64,000 nt of DNA from Eretmocerus hayati (Eukaryota; Arthropoda; Insecta; Hymenoptera; Aphelinidae), in contig CM056741.1 of the NCBI GenBank assembly GCA_029851415.1, positions 176,745,021 through 176,809,020 of the forward strand. Reading direction: 5' to 3'. The notes beneath the pieces are model-generated. The model worked only from the letters and a program-made list of their open reading frames with translations, was not told the DNA's origin and ran no database searches. A program made the position numbers and the translations under genes. Every line of letters starts with the position of its first letter. The stretch's first letter is position 1. Positions 35,893 through 47,636 of the stretch are shown in pieces.

Positions 35893-36247
35893 TAGAGAAG
35901 AAGAAAATGGCCGCCGGTGTGGCTAGACATCAATGTTAGCGAGTTGCGGAACAAGTGCTATGGGGACAAGATGAGACAGACTTGTACGTATAGAAAGGTG
36001 AAAAAAGAAGCAGAAGAGGTAGTGAAAAATAGTGTGAGACATGAAGTGCAAAGATTAGAGAAGGCAAAGCGAAGAAAAATTGAAAGAAAATAAGGAGTAC
36101 TTTGAAGGTTAGAAGATATCATCAGGAATAAGTAAACTTGCAAAGACGAGGGATGAGGGAAAATTTTGCGCATGCGCACTAGAGAGGAAGAGAGGAAAGG
36201 ACAGAAAGTGGGGAAGTAGCGCGATAATTTGATACCAGAAAAGACCT

Positions 36248-36595
36248 ATGGCTGAAGCAACACAGAAGATGAAGGGAATGGAGGAGTACATACACGAAGA
36301 CTTCGATTCAATGTCAAAATCTTCGCAGAACATAATGAAAATGATAGAAGAGATGGAAAGGCCGAGGAAATTGAAGCTCAGAAAGGGGGAAGGAGGAGAG
36401 AAGGTGCAAGGACAATACCGAGAAGAGAAATTCAGAGCCCAGGGAGAAAAAGACGACGATAGAGACAGCACACTGAGAATGAAGAGAGCTGATAAATACA
36501 AGCATAACAAGCATAACATACTCGCCGAAGAAAACACTAAGGACCAGACGAATAAACAGAGCCAAAAAACCGGTGGAATAAGATGGAGAAAATGA
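36248..36595 (+). pseudogene. Fragment of retroelement coding sequence, Lys/Glu-rich
   Basis: 115 codons rich in K, E, R and M with IHEDFDSMSKSSQNIMKMIE. It is probably the coiled-coil N-terminal part of an ORF1, judged by composition and position in the insertion. Confidence 0.4.
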
Positions 36596-36867
36596 GGAAT
36601 TGATACGCGGATAGATAAGAAGAATGAAAGAGTACGGGATGCTAAAAATAGAGTAAAGACGTAGATTGATAGATATGGACGGAAATATCAGAAGCCCGGG
36701 AAATGAGCTGAAAAGAGTTCAAGAAGAGTTGGAGAAATATGAAGAAAAAGTAGGAAAGCACAAGGAGGGAAGCAGATGGAAGAAGGAGATGCAACAAGAA
36801 CGAGAGACGTTTACGAGTCAGAGTTAAGAGAGAAAACAGAAAATACCAGAAGAACTCAAGAGCTTCA

Positions 36868-37236
36868 GTGATCAGGAAAGGTGTAGCAGATAGAGGAAAG
36901 AGGGTGGAACAATGGATAATGGAAAAGCTCGGTGGAGGAACAAGTCGAGAAGAATGGTGGATAGAAAGCTTGGGAAAGAAAGGTAGAGTGGAAAGAAACA
37001 ATTCATGGGTCCTGAAGACATACAAGATAGATATAATTGAGAAAATGAAGGCGACAATGACAACACCAGGGTGGAAGGAGTACATAACAGAAGACTTCGA
37101 AGGAGCAGAGGAAAGATGGATAGAAAGAAGGAAGCAGGAAGCAATAGAGAGAATAGTGACCAATGGCTTTGAAGTTGAAAGAGTAGGAGAGCTAGTTTAC
37201 GCAGAAAGGGATGAACAGCTTTACAGAATGGTATGA
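36868..37236 (+). pseudogene. Fragment of retroelement ORF, C-terminal-like
   Basis: 122 codons ending in LVYAERDEQLYRMV, followed by a 3' untranslated region and the first LINE tail at 37566-37610. I take it as the end of an ORF of the element whose tail follows; the exact domain is not recognised. Confidence 0.4.
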
Positions 37237-37584
37237 AACGAGGAGGAAAGAAGGTACATTGGCACACTCATAGGGCTGGCCAGGATGATGTAAGCTGAGG
37301 TGGGCACACGACAGGAAAGAAGGAGAGGATACAGAGGAAAGAAGGTTCAGGAGCAGAGGAAAGAAGGTGAGGAGACAAGGAAAAGAAAGAAGCATCAAAG
37401 CAAGAAGCAGTTCCAAGTTTAAGTTAAGTAACCAGTACAAAGCACAAGATAAGTGCAAAAGAACAATCAAAGAAAGAATTTTATTTGATTCTTATAAAGA
37501 GATTATGTACTGTATTTTCAATTCTAGATATACGTCACTACTAGAATATGTATTTATGTAATTATAACCGTAAGGTTCAATAAA

Positions 37585-37610
37585 CTAATAATAATAATAA
37601 TAATAATAAT
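37585..37610. repeat. (TAA)n tail of a non-LTR element
   Basis: About eight AAT/TAA units directly after GGTTCAATAAAC, as expected for a retroelement 3' tail. Confidence 0.8.
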
Positions 37611-37766
37611 ATCAGAGGGACTCAAAGATGCAACCTGGGAAGAAGTAAAATGGGCTCAAACTCGACACGTGATGGAAAAGGATACCGCGATTGGAGAGGA
37701 GAAGAGTATGAAATCCTCAACAGAAGAGTGGAAAGAACCGAAAGGGAAGGTAAATGAAATAATATT

Positions 37767-38207
37767 GTGATATTCGGATTAGACTTGAAAGTGGTGAATG
37801 AAGAAAACCTTTGTGAGTGGATGAGAGAGAATTTGGAAATCGAAGTAGAAGAAATACATGTAGAGAAGATGAGAGGCACAACAAACAAAGTGAGACGAGC
37901 ATGTAGAAGTAGAGATACAAAAGAAAACATAATGTGCATAAAACATTTACTAAAAGGGTTCAAAGTATACATAGAACATGAGTTGACGATCGAGGAAAGA
38001 ATGATAAGATACGCAGCAAGAGAAATACGGAGAGAAGAACTGAAGCCAGGAAAGGAAGTCAAAGTAGGCTATGGAAATATGATTATCGACGGAGAAGTAT
38101 GGAGATGGGACGAAAAGGAAAGAGGATTTAAGAAGAGAGAGATAGGCAAGCAGGGACAGACTTGGAGGGGAACAAAATTGAGGCAAAGAAACATCGAGAA
38201 GAAATAA
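37767..38207 (+). pseudogene. Non-LTR retrotransposon ORF1, C-terminal half
   Basis: 146 codons. They show features of the ORF1 proteins common in insect genomes: a VIFGL start after a charged helix, a middle portion with LKGFKVYIEHELTIEERMIR, and an end with VKVGYGNMIIDGEVWRWDE. ORF1p binds the element RNA. The upstream part (37640-37766) continues in another frame, so the protein is frame-shifted and dead. The short tail at 38350-38370 belongs to it. Confidence 0.65.
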
Positions 38208-38374
38208 AAATGTGTGGGATGGAGGGAGCGTTACATTCAAGAAATTGGAAACCCATAGGTGGTTGGAATTAATACCGTGTATCATGAAACTAGAAGCGGA
38301 ATTGAGGCAGAAAGATGCAATGATGGAGATTTTTGTAAAAATGTATATAACCTTATGGGTTCAATAAATCAATA

Positions 38375-38387
38375 ATACTACTGTCTC
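38375..38387 (+). repeat. Target-site duplication, right
   Basis: ATACTACTGTCTC, matching 35880-35892. Confidence 0.6.
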
Positions 38388-39182
38388 CAGACGAGCTATG
38401 CTAAATGTAATTGCTATGTCGTTGAAGGGGTAGTTTCGAGTATTTTAACCCGCTTGCTTTCGACTCCACTTCCCAGCCTCGGAAAATCTCTCTGACACGA
38501 ACTAAGTCATTAGCTAGTTGCAAAATGACGAAGAATGACCGAGATGGAACATCTTCGGGTTTTCTCGATTTTCCTTTTGAATACAAGCATTGGAAGACTC
38601 CATTGATATTGCAGTCTGATTCTGGCACTGTCCCTAATTTTTGAGAATTTTTCCAGATATTTATCTCGCATCAATCAAAAGTTATCACAAATATCGGTTA
38701 TCGGGCATGCCTACATATGTGGACACTTTTAGTGAGCGGGTTAAGTATTTCAAGCCCGGTCGTGAATGATGAAGCTAGAATTGTGATATTTTTTAACTGA
38801 ACCGCCAGAAAATTGGGCTCCTATAAGTATCATACATTGTTAATGACATTATACATATCACCGTTATATAATATTTTATTTATAGAGTTGATCCTGTGTC
38901 ACTTTTGGAATCGGCGTTATTATCCAGATTTGCGATACCTCGAACAAAAAACTCCGGAGAACTTGATAATGTCGACATCGTTTTGATGAATTAAATGTAA
39001 AAATGATCAATGGAGCTTCAGAATAGAACGTGCACTTAAATATTCCTTGCTTTGATACCGATGATCAGCTTTGTCTTATTTATATCTTATCTGCAACTTT
39101 AAGCTAAAAACTGGTCAGAACTTGTATCAAAGCTAATCAGAGATCGAAAAAAATATTCAGCTCGGTTTTTGTATGATTATCT

Positions 39183-39901
39183 ACACGGTACTCGGGAAAA
39201 GTTTGACAAAAATATCACCAAAACCTAATCGAGTGGTGATTTAGTACTATGCCCAAGTATCAACATCCCTCTAGTTCGAATTGAGCTGGAGCAATCACCC
39301 TCTCGGAAATGTGAGCTTGATCCGTGTTTTTTGATGTTGATCAAATGGAACGGTTTTGTGCCCTTTTACGTGGCAAAACAATAACAGTTCCCAAATCTCA
39401 TAACTCAGACGCATTTCAATATTATTCAACGCATTCAACTCATTCTCAAAGCTTATTGAATGGATTTCAACAAACCGGAGCCGAGCTATCTTATTTTGAA
39501 TCGATACCCGGAATGTTTTCTTTTCCAAAGATTCGAGACTTTTCGAGCTTCTACTTCGTGAGATAGCTCAGCTCTAGATTGTTAGAATCAAACGTACTCT
39601 AGTTGGCTCTGAAGGTCTCAGAATATGCTATAGATTGAGCTAAGGTCCGCATAGAAAAATATGGAGATACGCTTGAGTCTTGAGCTTTGGGGACTGTCAT
39701 TGTCTTGCACCGTGAAAGTGCTCAAAAGACCCATTCGATTAACATGTAAAATATACAAATCAAGCTCGCATTTTCAAGATGAGGGCTGTTCCATTTCAAT
39801 TCCAACAAAATGTTCGTCCTTGGGCGTAGTACTAAATCACCACTCGATGAGGTTTTCTTGACATTTTTTCCAAACCTATCAACCCTTCCCTAGTACTGTG
39901 T
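39183..39901. mobile_element. MITE-like foldback, about 719 bp
   Basis: The tips are ACACGGTACTCGGG on the left and an inverted ACACAGTACTAGGG on the right, followed by matching arms that include TCGAGTGGTGATTTAGTACT. A TA lies at the left tip. Arms are about 200 bp or more and the middle is not paired. No transposase. Confidence 0.65.
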
Positions 39902-40195
39902 CTCTAAGTGAGCGGGGTTACTCTCTAGAAATATCAATACTGATTATTTGACTCCGAGTGAACCGAGTCTCGGAAAACCTTGTTTGTATAGTACTTGACA
40001 TCCGAATACATACTCTATCTTCCAAATTTGATCAGAATTTAATTGGCAGATTTTTTGCCGAGGTTACCTCCTTAACTCGATCATTCACAACGGAATTTGC
40101 TAGAAACGTAGATGATACATGCAGGATACTCGGATTTATGATTGCGGTGCGTCAGTGCTTTATGTCAGCCCCCAAAAAATTGGATTTGGCACTAA

Positions 40196-40525
40196 TTGTT
40201 TGACGACCTTCGAAGAATTATAATTTTTCACTTTACTGGTAAAATTCGACCATTCAATAAAAAATTCAACTCTTGGGATAGGAATATTCACGTCACCTAT
40301 TCTATACAGTTTCACTTTATAGATACAAATTTTCAAATGATCGAAAAAAACCCAGGAACCAATATTAAAATTGAAAAAACAAAGAAAAAACGCAACGAAG
40401 ATTCAAAATAATCTGAGCCGTGCCCACACGGCACGCACAGTAAATGCTACACTTGTGGATTGCAAAGAACTAGATGGAATTGTGAAGGTTGTTGCAGCTC
40501 TCGTTCCCCAGCTTATGTAAGTTAA
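40196..40525 (+). pseudogene. Broken Cys-rich (zinc-ribbon-like) coding fragment
   Basis: One frame runs from 40196 through a single TAA at 40409-40411 to a stop at 40523-40525. The second part has a C-x7-C-x2-C-x7-W-x-C-x2-CC pattern (CPHGTHSKCYTCGLQRTRWN). It recalls the C-terminal Cys-rich domain of piggyBac-type transposases, but this is a motif-level impression only. The first part is basic. It may be a transposon relic. Confidence 0.3.
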
Positions 40526-41071
40526 TTATTACTTCATTGATTGCATTACTATCAATGGCAGTGGCAATTAAGTTCACTTGCTGAAAGTTACCGCATGGTT
40601 TACGTTGACCTAACGCCTCATTCATCTAAACAAGTGACCTAAATTTTCTATTGCAGTAGTATGAGCCTCGCGCAGGAAAACGAGAGCCATCTGCGAAGTC
40701 AACCCGAGCGCGACAATTACTTTTTCAGCTCCTCTTGCGTATGTGAAACTCGTAGATAATTGAAATATCCACATTCTGTGATCAAATATTTATACTCTGA
40801 CTCACAATTTGTTAACTGAGCTGCACTAGATACCTCAGAGAATAGATTAGAAAATCTTTTTGTCTTCATTTCTTTACAAATTGGGAATTTTGTTCCAGTT
40901 TATTAGAGTGCATTGTTTTCGTGTACTTTTCTTAGTCGATCTTAATCCAATCTATTTTTTGAGACAGAACAATCAAAAATTTTCAAAAAATCTCATTTTT
41001 GGCATAATGCGACTGAATGGCTTCTTTCCACTCGACTCCAATCAGAAAAATTGCGTTTAATTGCCCTAATA

Positions 41072-41985
41072 CACTATCGGTCAAAAGTTTGTGCACACCC
41101 TAAAAAAAAAAAAAAATCGATTTTGCTCACTCGACTGCTGATCCTTGATCCCAAATAACTCTACTTGGGCTCATTTTGTAGCTTTTTTCAAACACTTCAA
41201 GAGCTATTTGGTATTTTTTCTGCTTAGCTCAATAGATTTTCGCAAAATCAATCTGATACTTTGTAGAATTTCATAAAAATTGGGTCATTATGCAAACCTC
41301 CGCAAGTCTGTCGGAAATTGGTAGATTTAGATGATTCAAGGAGCATCTGAAAGTGAGAGTCAAGCTTCAAAATTCGTTTTTAAAAGTTATTTTAGCATGT
41401 TTCCGGTCCGAGCTGTGCCCTTTTTTGTAAGGAAAGATTTTTCTCAAAGAGGATTCCCAAAAACCACGAAAGATGAAGAAATCGAGCCCACGCGGGTGGT
41501 ATTTCTCTAAATTCTTCCAAGTTTTTCTATGTTGTTAGTGAGAGGAACCAAGATCAGTGCTCATGAAAAATGCGTCCATTCATAATTTCTCAATGACTGG
41601 TCATTTTTTCAAGAAAACTCACCCTCTACAAAAAGAGTCACAGCTCGGACCAGGAACAAGCTAGAATGACTTTCAAAAACGGATTTTGAAGCTCTTGACT
41701 TCTACTTTCAGATGTTTCTTGAATCGTCTAAATCCATCAATTTCCGCCAGATTTGCGGAAGTTTGCGTAATGACCCGATTTTTGTGAAATTCTACAAGGC
41801 TTCAGATTGATTTTGCAAGAATCTATTGAGCTGCCCAGAAAAAATACTATAAAGCTCTTGAAGTGCTTGAAAAAGCTACAAAATGAGCCTAACTAGAGTT
41901 AATTTGGACCAAGGAGATCCGAGAAGTCGAGTGAGCAAAATCGAAACTCTGTTTTTAGGTGTGCACAAACTTTTGACCGGTAGTG
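41072..41985. mobile_element. Tc1/mariner-like non-autonomous foldback, 914 bp, copy 2
   Basis: Flanked by TA. Tips are CACTATCGGTCAAAAGTTTG on the left and an inverted CACTACCGGTCAAAAGTTTG on the right. Arms of about 400 bp pair across the element. The internal sequence is clearly related to 32225-33138 (for example GAGCTTCAAAATCC against AAGCTTCAAAATTC), and the length is identical by my count. Confidence 0.75.
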
Positions 41986-42014
41986 TACCAAAAAATAGAA
42001 TAGGTATGCATCTC

Positions 42015-42101
42015 GCTGGTCAGTCCGTTTTGGGGCTCGGGGAATATTTGCACCTCGCTATACTCGGGAAAAATTCATACCCGTGCCCCAAAACGACCAG
42101 A
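42015..42101. repeat. 87-nt hairpin
   Basis: GCTGGTCAGTCCGTTTTGGGG pairs with CCCCAAAACGACCAG. It lies 29 bp beyond the second 914-bp element. Confidence 0.6.
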
Positions 42102-42413
42102 CTTTCCATCAGTGCATGATGGATACTATTCAAATTTGAACTTTGAAAAATTTGTCCTGTGTTACGAGCCTCATAGACTCATGTCAGATGAAATACTTGC
42201 AAATCCCCGAAATCTCAATTGAGTAAATTGTCTATGCTATCATATGCTTTGTACAAAAAATTTTCCGAGCAATTTTCCGAGAAATTGTCCTTGAATAATA
42301 ATCAAGTGCTCCAGATCCTACTACAAGAAGCGCGCGAAAATCTTGAGATAATTCATGCACAAGATACAATTCTAATTACTATCTAATCATCCTGCAATAA
42401 ATTTTGATCTCTC

Positions 42414-42541
42414 CCCTGGTAGAAATTCATCTTAATGTAACACAGTATTAGCCATGAAATGGCCATTTTCAGCCAAAACTGGCCACAAATAGCCATTTTA
42501 TGTCTATTAAAGTGTTACATCAAAGTAAATTTCTACCAGGG
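42414..42541. mobile_element. 128-bp hairpin MITE
   Basis: The termini CCCTGGTAGAAATT are inverted at the ends, and inner GTAACAC/GTGTTAC also pairs. The middle has GGCCAT/ATGGCC half-sites. No coding sequence. Confidence 0.65.
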
Positions 42542-43330
42542 TCACCACGTGTTTATTTCACAACCAGGGAAAGTTCACTCTTCTAAAAAATTATGTCCAA
42601 AAATCTAGCTGCGTCTGCAACTCATGCAAGTGCAAGAAGCCTGGCCGCATCTTTGTTCCTTTGTACCTTTGCGGGCGCCCTATATGCGACCATGTAGCAC
42701 AAAGATACACAATGGGACACACCCAAAAAGTAGCATATATATGCACACATACATAAGGCTCTTTCTACCATATATATATATGTATAGCAATTCAAGGATT
42801 TGGAAGTGTATTTGTTAGAATGAATAGTGGGGGGCCACGTGCCCCGCTACCCCCGAAACATCAAATACTGATGTATATGATGTATAATAGCCCTCGCATG
42901 GTTTTACCCTGATGACCTCGAGGGGCTGTTTTTCTTGAGTTGCAAGGCAAGGATATTTTCTTATAAAGAAGAAGACTCGCCAAGGCGCGCCCAAATATCA
43001 TCACGAGGGGCTAACATCAATTTTATTATTCGATATGTATAAGTACTGGACCTTGTATTCGAGATCTTGGGGTCTAATGCGGTTTCTGCGTTGCAGTCTC
43101 TTGATTCTCTTTCTTTGTATCGAAACCGTCAACATACTTGTATAATTCAATCAATTCAAAACGTTGGTAATGCTTCTTAATAGCATTTTCTATGACATCG
43201 TGAATTCTTGATGATTTTGCTGCCTGATTTTCGTCAAGTGTAACGAGTGGTAGTTAAAAAGGGTGTAAGAAAGGAATCGCAGGGTGAGGTATTTTTATTC
43301 TTTAAAGAAATAATCGATCTGAAGAAGTCT

Positions 43331-44682
43331 GTATACATGTTACGTACCAAACCCGAAATCGTACACTTCGCGAACGGTACAGCCGATTCTGTACCATTCG
43401 CGAATGGTACACCACCATTTGTACCGAGCCCGATATTCCGGGTTTGGTACAGCAGAGTCTTGTACCATTCGCGAACTGTATAGCCGCGTTGTACCGAGCT
43501 CGATTTCGAATTGTGCCATATGGCTCGGAACGTGTTGGCAAATGGGAATTGTCTGTAAATGATGATTATCAAAATGATATGTATTGACGAGTTCAGCTCG
43601 AGTTCAGTCAAGTACAGGTAACGATAGCGCTTGCACATTGGATCCCGATAATACTATTCGTGATGAGTTCAACTCAGAATTAGATGCTCTTCGAACATCC
43701 GATAATTGTAAGTTCATAAAAAGTGAGACAAAATGACGAGACCTTGTGAAGCTAATTAGTGAAATCGAGAAGAAATCATTCAAGACCTCTCTGGAATACA
43801 GAGGATTGAAACAGTTTGGAATATAAATTGACTGTTGGCGATATTCCTCGTCCGATCTTTCCAATGAAAATAGCACTATAACGGCGTATGTTCACGTATC
43901 TTGTTTGGATGACATAATGCATCTTGTGGACACCGCCATGCCCAGTTTCATTATGAATCTATCTTCATCTGATATACCTCATCAGTATACCGTAGATTTC
44001 GGATTTTTCTAGGTAATATCTCACTTCGTCGTTTCACTGTAAGGAGAAATCCTCAGAATCAGTCTCATTGTCTGGATATTAACATTACAAGGTTAGGGGG
44101 TTTGTCGTGATTTATTACGATTTTCTACCTACTTTGAGCATTCCTTCTCGCAGGGCTATTTTCATTGGAAAGATCAGACGAGGAATATCGCCAACAGCCA
44201 ATTTATATGTCAAACTGTTTCAATCCTCTGAATTCCAGAGTGGTCTTGAATGATTTCTTCTCAATTTCACTAGCTTCACAAGGTCTCGTCATTTTGTCTC
44301 ACTTTTTATGAACTTACAATTATCGGATGTTCGAAGAGCATCTAATTCTGAGTTGAACCCATCACGAATAGTATTATCGGGATCCAATGTGCAAGCGCTA
44401 TCGTTACCTGTACTTGACTGAACTCGTCAATACATATCATTTTGATAATCATCATTTACAGACAATTCCCATTTGTCAACACGTTCCGAGCCATATGGCA
44501 CAATTCGAAATCGAGCTTGGTACAACGCGGCTATACAGTTCGCGAATGGTACAAGACTCTGCTGTACCAAACCCGGAATATCGGGCTCGGTACAAATGGT
44601 GGTGTACCATTCGCGAATGGTACAGAATCGGCTGTACCGTTCGCGAAGTGTACGATTTCGGGTTTGGTACGTAACATATACA
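43331..44682. mobile_element. 1.35-kb foldback with GTACCAAA/TTTGGTAC arrays
   Basis: The left arm (43331-43874) and right arm (44155-44682) are close inverted copies around a 280-bp loop. The tips (GTATACATGTTACGTACC and its inverse) match the tips of 2847-3992, but the array motif is GTACCAAACCCG with ATTCGCGAATGGTAC instead of GTGCAAAGTCCG. The inner arms hold coding-like segments. The right arm is about 16 bp shorter. No recognised transposase. Confidence 0.75.
43638..43890 (+). pseudogene. Coding-like segments inside the left arm
   Basis: Three stretches look translated. The frame at 43638-43707 (LDPDNTIRDEFNSELDALRT) ends at a perfect GTAAGT donor. The frame at 43738-43826 has KLISEIEKKSFKTSLEYRGL. 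A third, shifted frame has LTVGDIPRPIFPMKIA. The right arm carries the same DNA with small indels that break these frames. They could be captured host exons or decayed element genes; the family is not recognised. Confidence 0.35.
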
Positions 44683-46490
44683 CTGTATCAAATGATTTAA
44701 TCATCCACCGAGACAAGTGTTAAATGAGCGGTCTAATTTGTACATTATTGGGTGAATTAAGATAAATGATGATACCTTGAATCCAAAAATTTTTTTATTC
44801 GATCTCAGAGACATCTTATATCAAATATTTGTCATGATTTCAAGTTCGGTGACCCCAAAAGTCATTTTGTCATTTGTGTGCTTTTAGAGAAAAAAATGTG
44901 AACTCAAGTGATTTATCATGAATCCAAAACGAGCAGAGTAAATATTGATCGAGATTATTCATTCCTTCACGGGAGATTTCCACATTTACAAATCTCAATG
45001 GAAAATATTTCAAAAGGTCGGAAATTTTTGTCGATGGAAATTTTAGGCAGTTTTTGAGACACAAAATTTGTAATACAACAGATTATGGTTACAGAGAAGC
45101 TATTTTATCCTGACATGGAAACAATTCACATCATATGTTGGAAATTTAGCAGACAAACTACCGGTGATGAACTCGTTATTTGCGATGATTCAGTTTTTGG
45201 ATTGAGTTTACAGTGGATGAAAGTGGAATTAAAACGCCGAATTTATTCATGAGAATGTTATGTTCAGTATGAGTTGATATATTTATAATGTAAAATAGGA
45301 CTCTACACGTGCGCATGCGCTCTGACTGTTACTGTTCATGGAAAATTAGGTTCAACAAATTTGTCCTGGCAAAAATTGTGCTGGAAATGCTACTGAATAT
45401 CAATAGAGGAAACCGCAACACCGACAACAGATATTCCTGGATCAGACTGAGGCCGTGAGGCCAATAATCATTATTGTCTGGTTCTTCAGATTTGTTACAA
45501 AATTTGACTCGAACATTGAAGAACATTCACCGGAAAGAATTAATAATAATCAGGGAAGTAGTGATTTATGACATTCTTAAGGGAGCGGTCGTGTATTCTT
45601 TTAGTGATGTTTTGAGTAATTCTTGGAAAATTCTTTGATACAAGTTGGAGAATCAGCTTGTCTTTAGTTCCAAATGCATCTTGGCTTTCTAAACCCACTG
45701 CCTCTGTATTCAGCACGCCTAAATACGTAGCAAATAATGGTTCAATATACGGTCCTGGTACACTACAAGGAGTCACCAAAAGAGCCATCAATTTACAAAA
45801 TAAGCAAGAAACTTAAAAAATGCTATTTCCACGGAAATCAGGTATCAAAATTCAATTCGATGAACATTGTTTGATTCTTGTACGTATGTATGTACATTCC
45901 TTTCCTAACCCGAAAATTTTGTCCTTGATTTTGATGGTCAGTGTTATGAGTGATGTTGATGTACACAAAAGAAATTTTAATGCTTTCACTCGTACTTAGC
46001 ACAAAAATGTCAGTCGAATTAATAATTCTGTTGAACGCATGTGCAAATTCGTTACTTGTATCAACATTTGCGCAATGTCAGCGGTATTTGATTGATCCCA
46101 CCGATATCACAACGGAACTTGTAGTCAACATCTTCTTTATTGAGTGTGCTTCCACATAAAAAAAATGGAGTGCGTCCATAGAACGCGTGATTGATGACGA
46201 AGTCGTGAAGTTTTGCTAGGAAATACTACTATTTGATTGAATTTTTCGTAATTCGTTTGCCACATAATTTATCTTTCTCGTTCATTTTAGAGTTGAATGG
46301 TTGAGTTGCACAGATTCGAGGTGTAATCGATGAGGGATATTTTCTCGTTATCACAAGTACACTGCGGTTCTTGTCTCTTATGTTAATATCTATCTTGATG
46401 AGAAGTACTCTTAGACCTCAACTCATAACATCTGTTCTGATGGAAAACACTTTTCAATCAAATTAGAAAGTTTCGAAGAACGAAATTTCG
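44683..46490. other. Stretch with one weak coding candidate
   Basis: A minus-strand frame at 45540-45791 (83 codons, ending KNVINHYFPDYY) has protein-like composition but no clear splice sites or family. Nothing else was recognised. Confidence 0.35.
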
Positions 46491-47340
46491 ATATTTGAGC
46501 ATCAATGTGCCACCACCGAATTTCGCTTCCAAAGGTTCTGTGACATGCATACTTCGACTTTTTGGAACATATAGAGTATGAATTTACTCACACACGTATG
46601 TACATTTTTCTACTCATCGGTGCCATGGGAATAACATGGACACCCTGGTATCAGGGAACGATTCCAGAGAGGACACGGAACTCATCGACTTTGCCACTGA
46701 AATTGATCTTGATAAACGTTTCAAGCGACAATCTTGGGGTTTTGATTCGGCCATCAGATACCTGGCAGAATGCAGGCAAAGACTTTTGTAGTGGGTCGCA
46801 CTAGTAAGGCAGTGAACTAGCATAAGAATTTAGCAAGCGTAGATTTTCTTGAAAAAGTATTCAGTGAAAAATTGAGAATCAATTTTTTCCGATACTTTGG
46901 ATCATGAAAAAAATACGCCTCACTATGAACTTTGCAAAAAATTGGCGCGGAAAGACTTGAAATGAGGTAAATTCACTTATATCGAGGAAAGCTGAACGAG
47001 TAGAATTTTAGGCAAAATTGCGCCAAGAAATGTACATACGATCTCACCGTGCACATAAGGAATGGGAATTCGGCACTTATAACTTAGGGATTTGATACTT
47101 ACAAAGATCGAAAAAACGAAAACCTCGACGAAAACCCACAAGGCACGGAACTGACATTTAGACCCATTTTTAAATGATAATTTTTTGAGTAATCCTGGAT
47201 CGAAAGGCCCATCATTAAGCCAGAAGCAGCACTAAAAATAAATATATCAACAACAACTAATTGTATGATTTTTTTTCTCAAGTGTGGTAAGGGTTTGCAT
47301 GAGGTGGTTCTCATTGTTTCGAAGTTTCCGCCGGATTATA
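46491..47340 (+). repeat. Dispersed repeat of about 870 bp, copy 2
   Basis: Direct-orientation partner of 30533-31410, with more divergence in the middle third. Confidence 0.65.
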
Positions 47341-47560
47341 CTCATATTAAAATTCCCCCAAAGCAAGGAAAGCAAGGAAAGATTCCATAAAGGGACGTCA
47401 CTGTATTTTTGAATTTTGAAAAGCTAATACTCTTATTATTAAATATGCAACATCTTATGCCTCGTCTTTATATGCATTGTAACTCCGTAAAGAACCTATA
47501 GTATAGAGATATTATTCGAGGTGTCCCTCGACTGTAGCGCACCTAGCGGATCATGTGTCG

Positions 47561-47636
47561 AAGCTCTTATACCCCTAATGCATAAGTATACGTATATCGA
47601 TGGTGATGCTATATATATTAGGGGTATAAGAGCTTT
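47561..47636. repeat. 76-nt hairpin with a perfect 19-bp stem
   Basis: AAGCTCTTATACCCCTAAT pairs with ATTAGGGGTATAAGAGCTT across a loop of about 36 nt. Size and shape could fit a small MITE or a precursor-like transcript. Confidence 0.6.

Larger units (their letters stand above)
35893..38374 (+). mobile_element. Degenerate non-LTR retrotransposon insertion (composite)
   Basis: A purine-rich, Lys/Glu-coding stretch on the plus strand is flanked by a 13-bp duplication. It has two LINE-type 3' ends: AACCGTAAGGTTCAATAAAC followed by (TAA)n at 37566-37610, and AACCTTATGGGTTCAATAAA at 38350-38370. Two related elements, one probably nested in or fused to the other, therefore make up the insertion. 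All frames are broken and no reverse-transcriptase domain survives. Confidence 0.65.

Noticed and set aside
43247..43541. Frames with repeated FANGT or HSRMV peptides
   Set aside because: They are translations of the GTACCATTCGCGAATGGTAC arrays of the foldback.
45950..46159. Plus-strand hydrophobic frame, and an antisense frame with KEDVDYKFRCDIGG
   Set aside because: The antisense reading meets a stop before any usable donor and the sense reading has no supporting signals.
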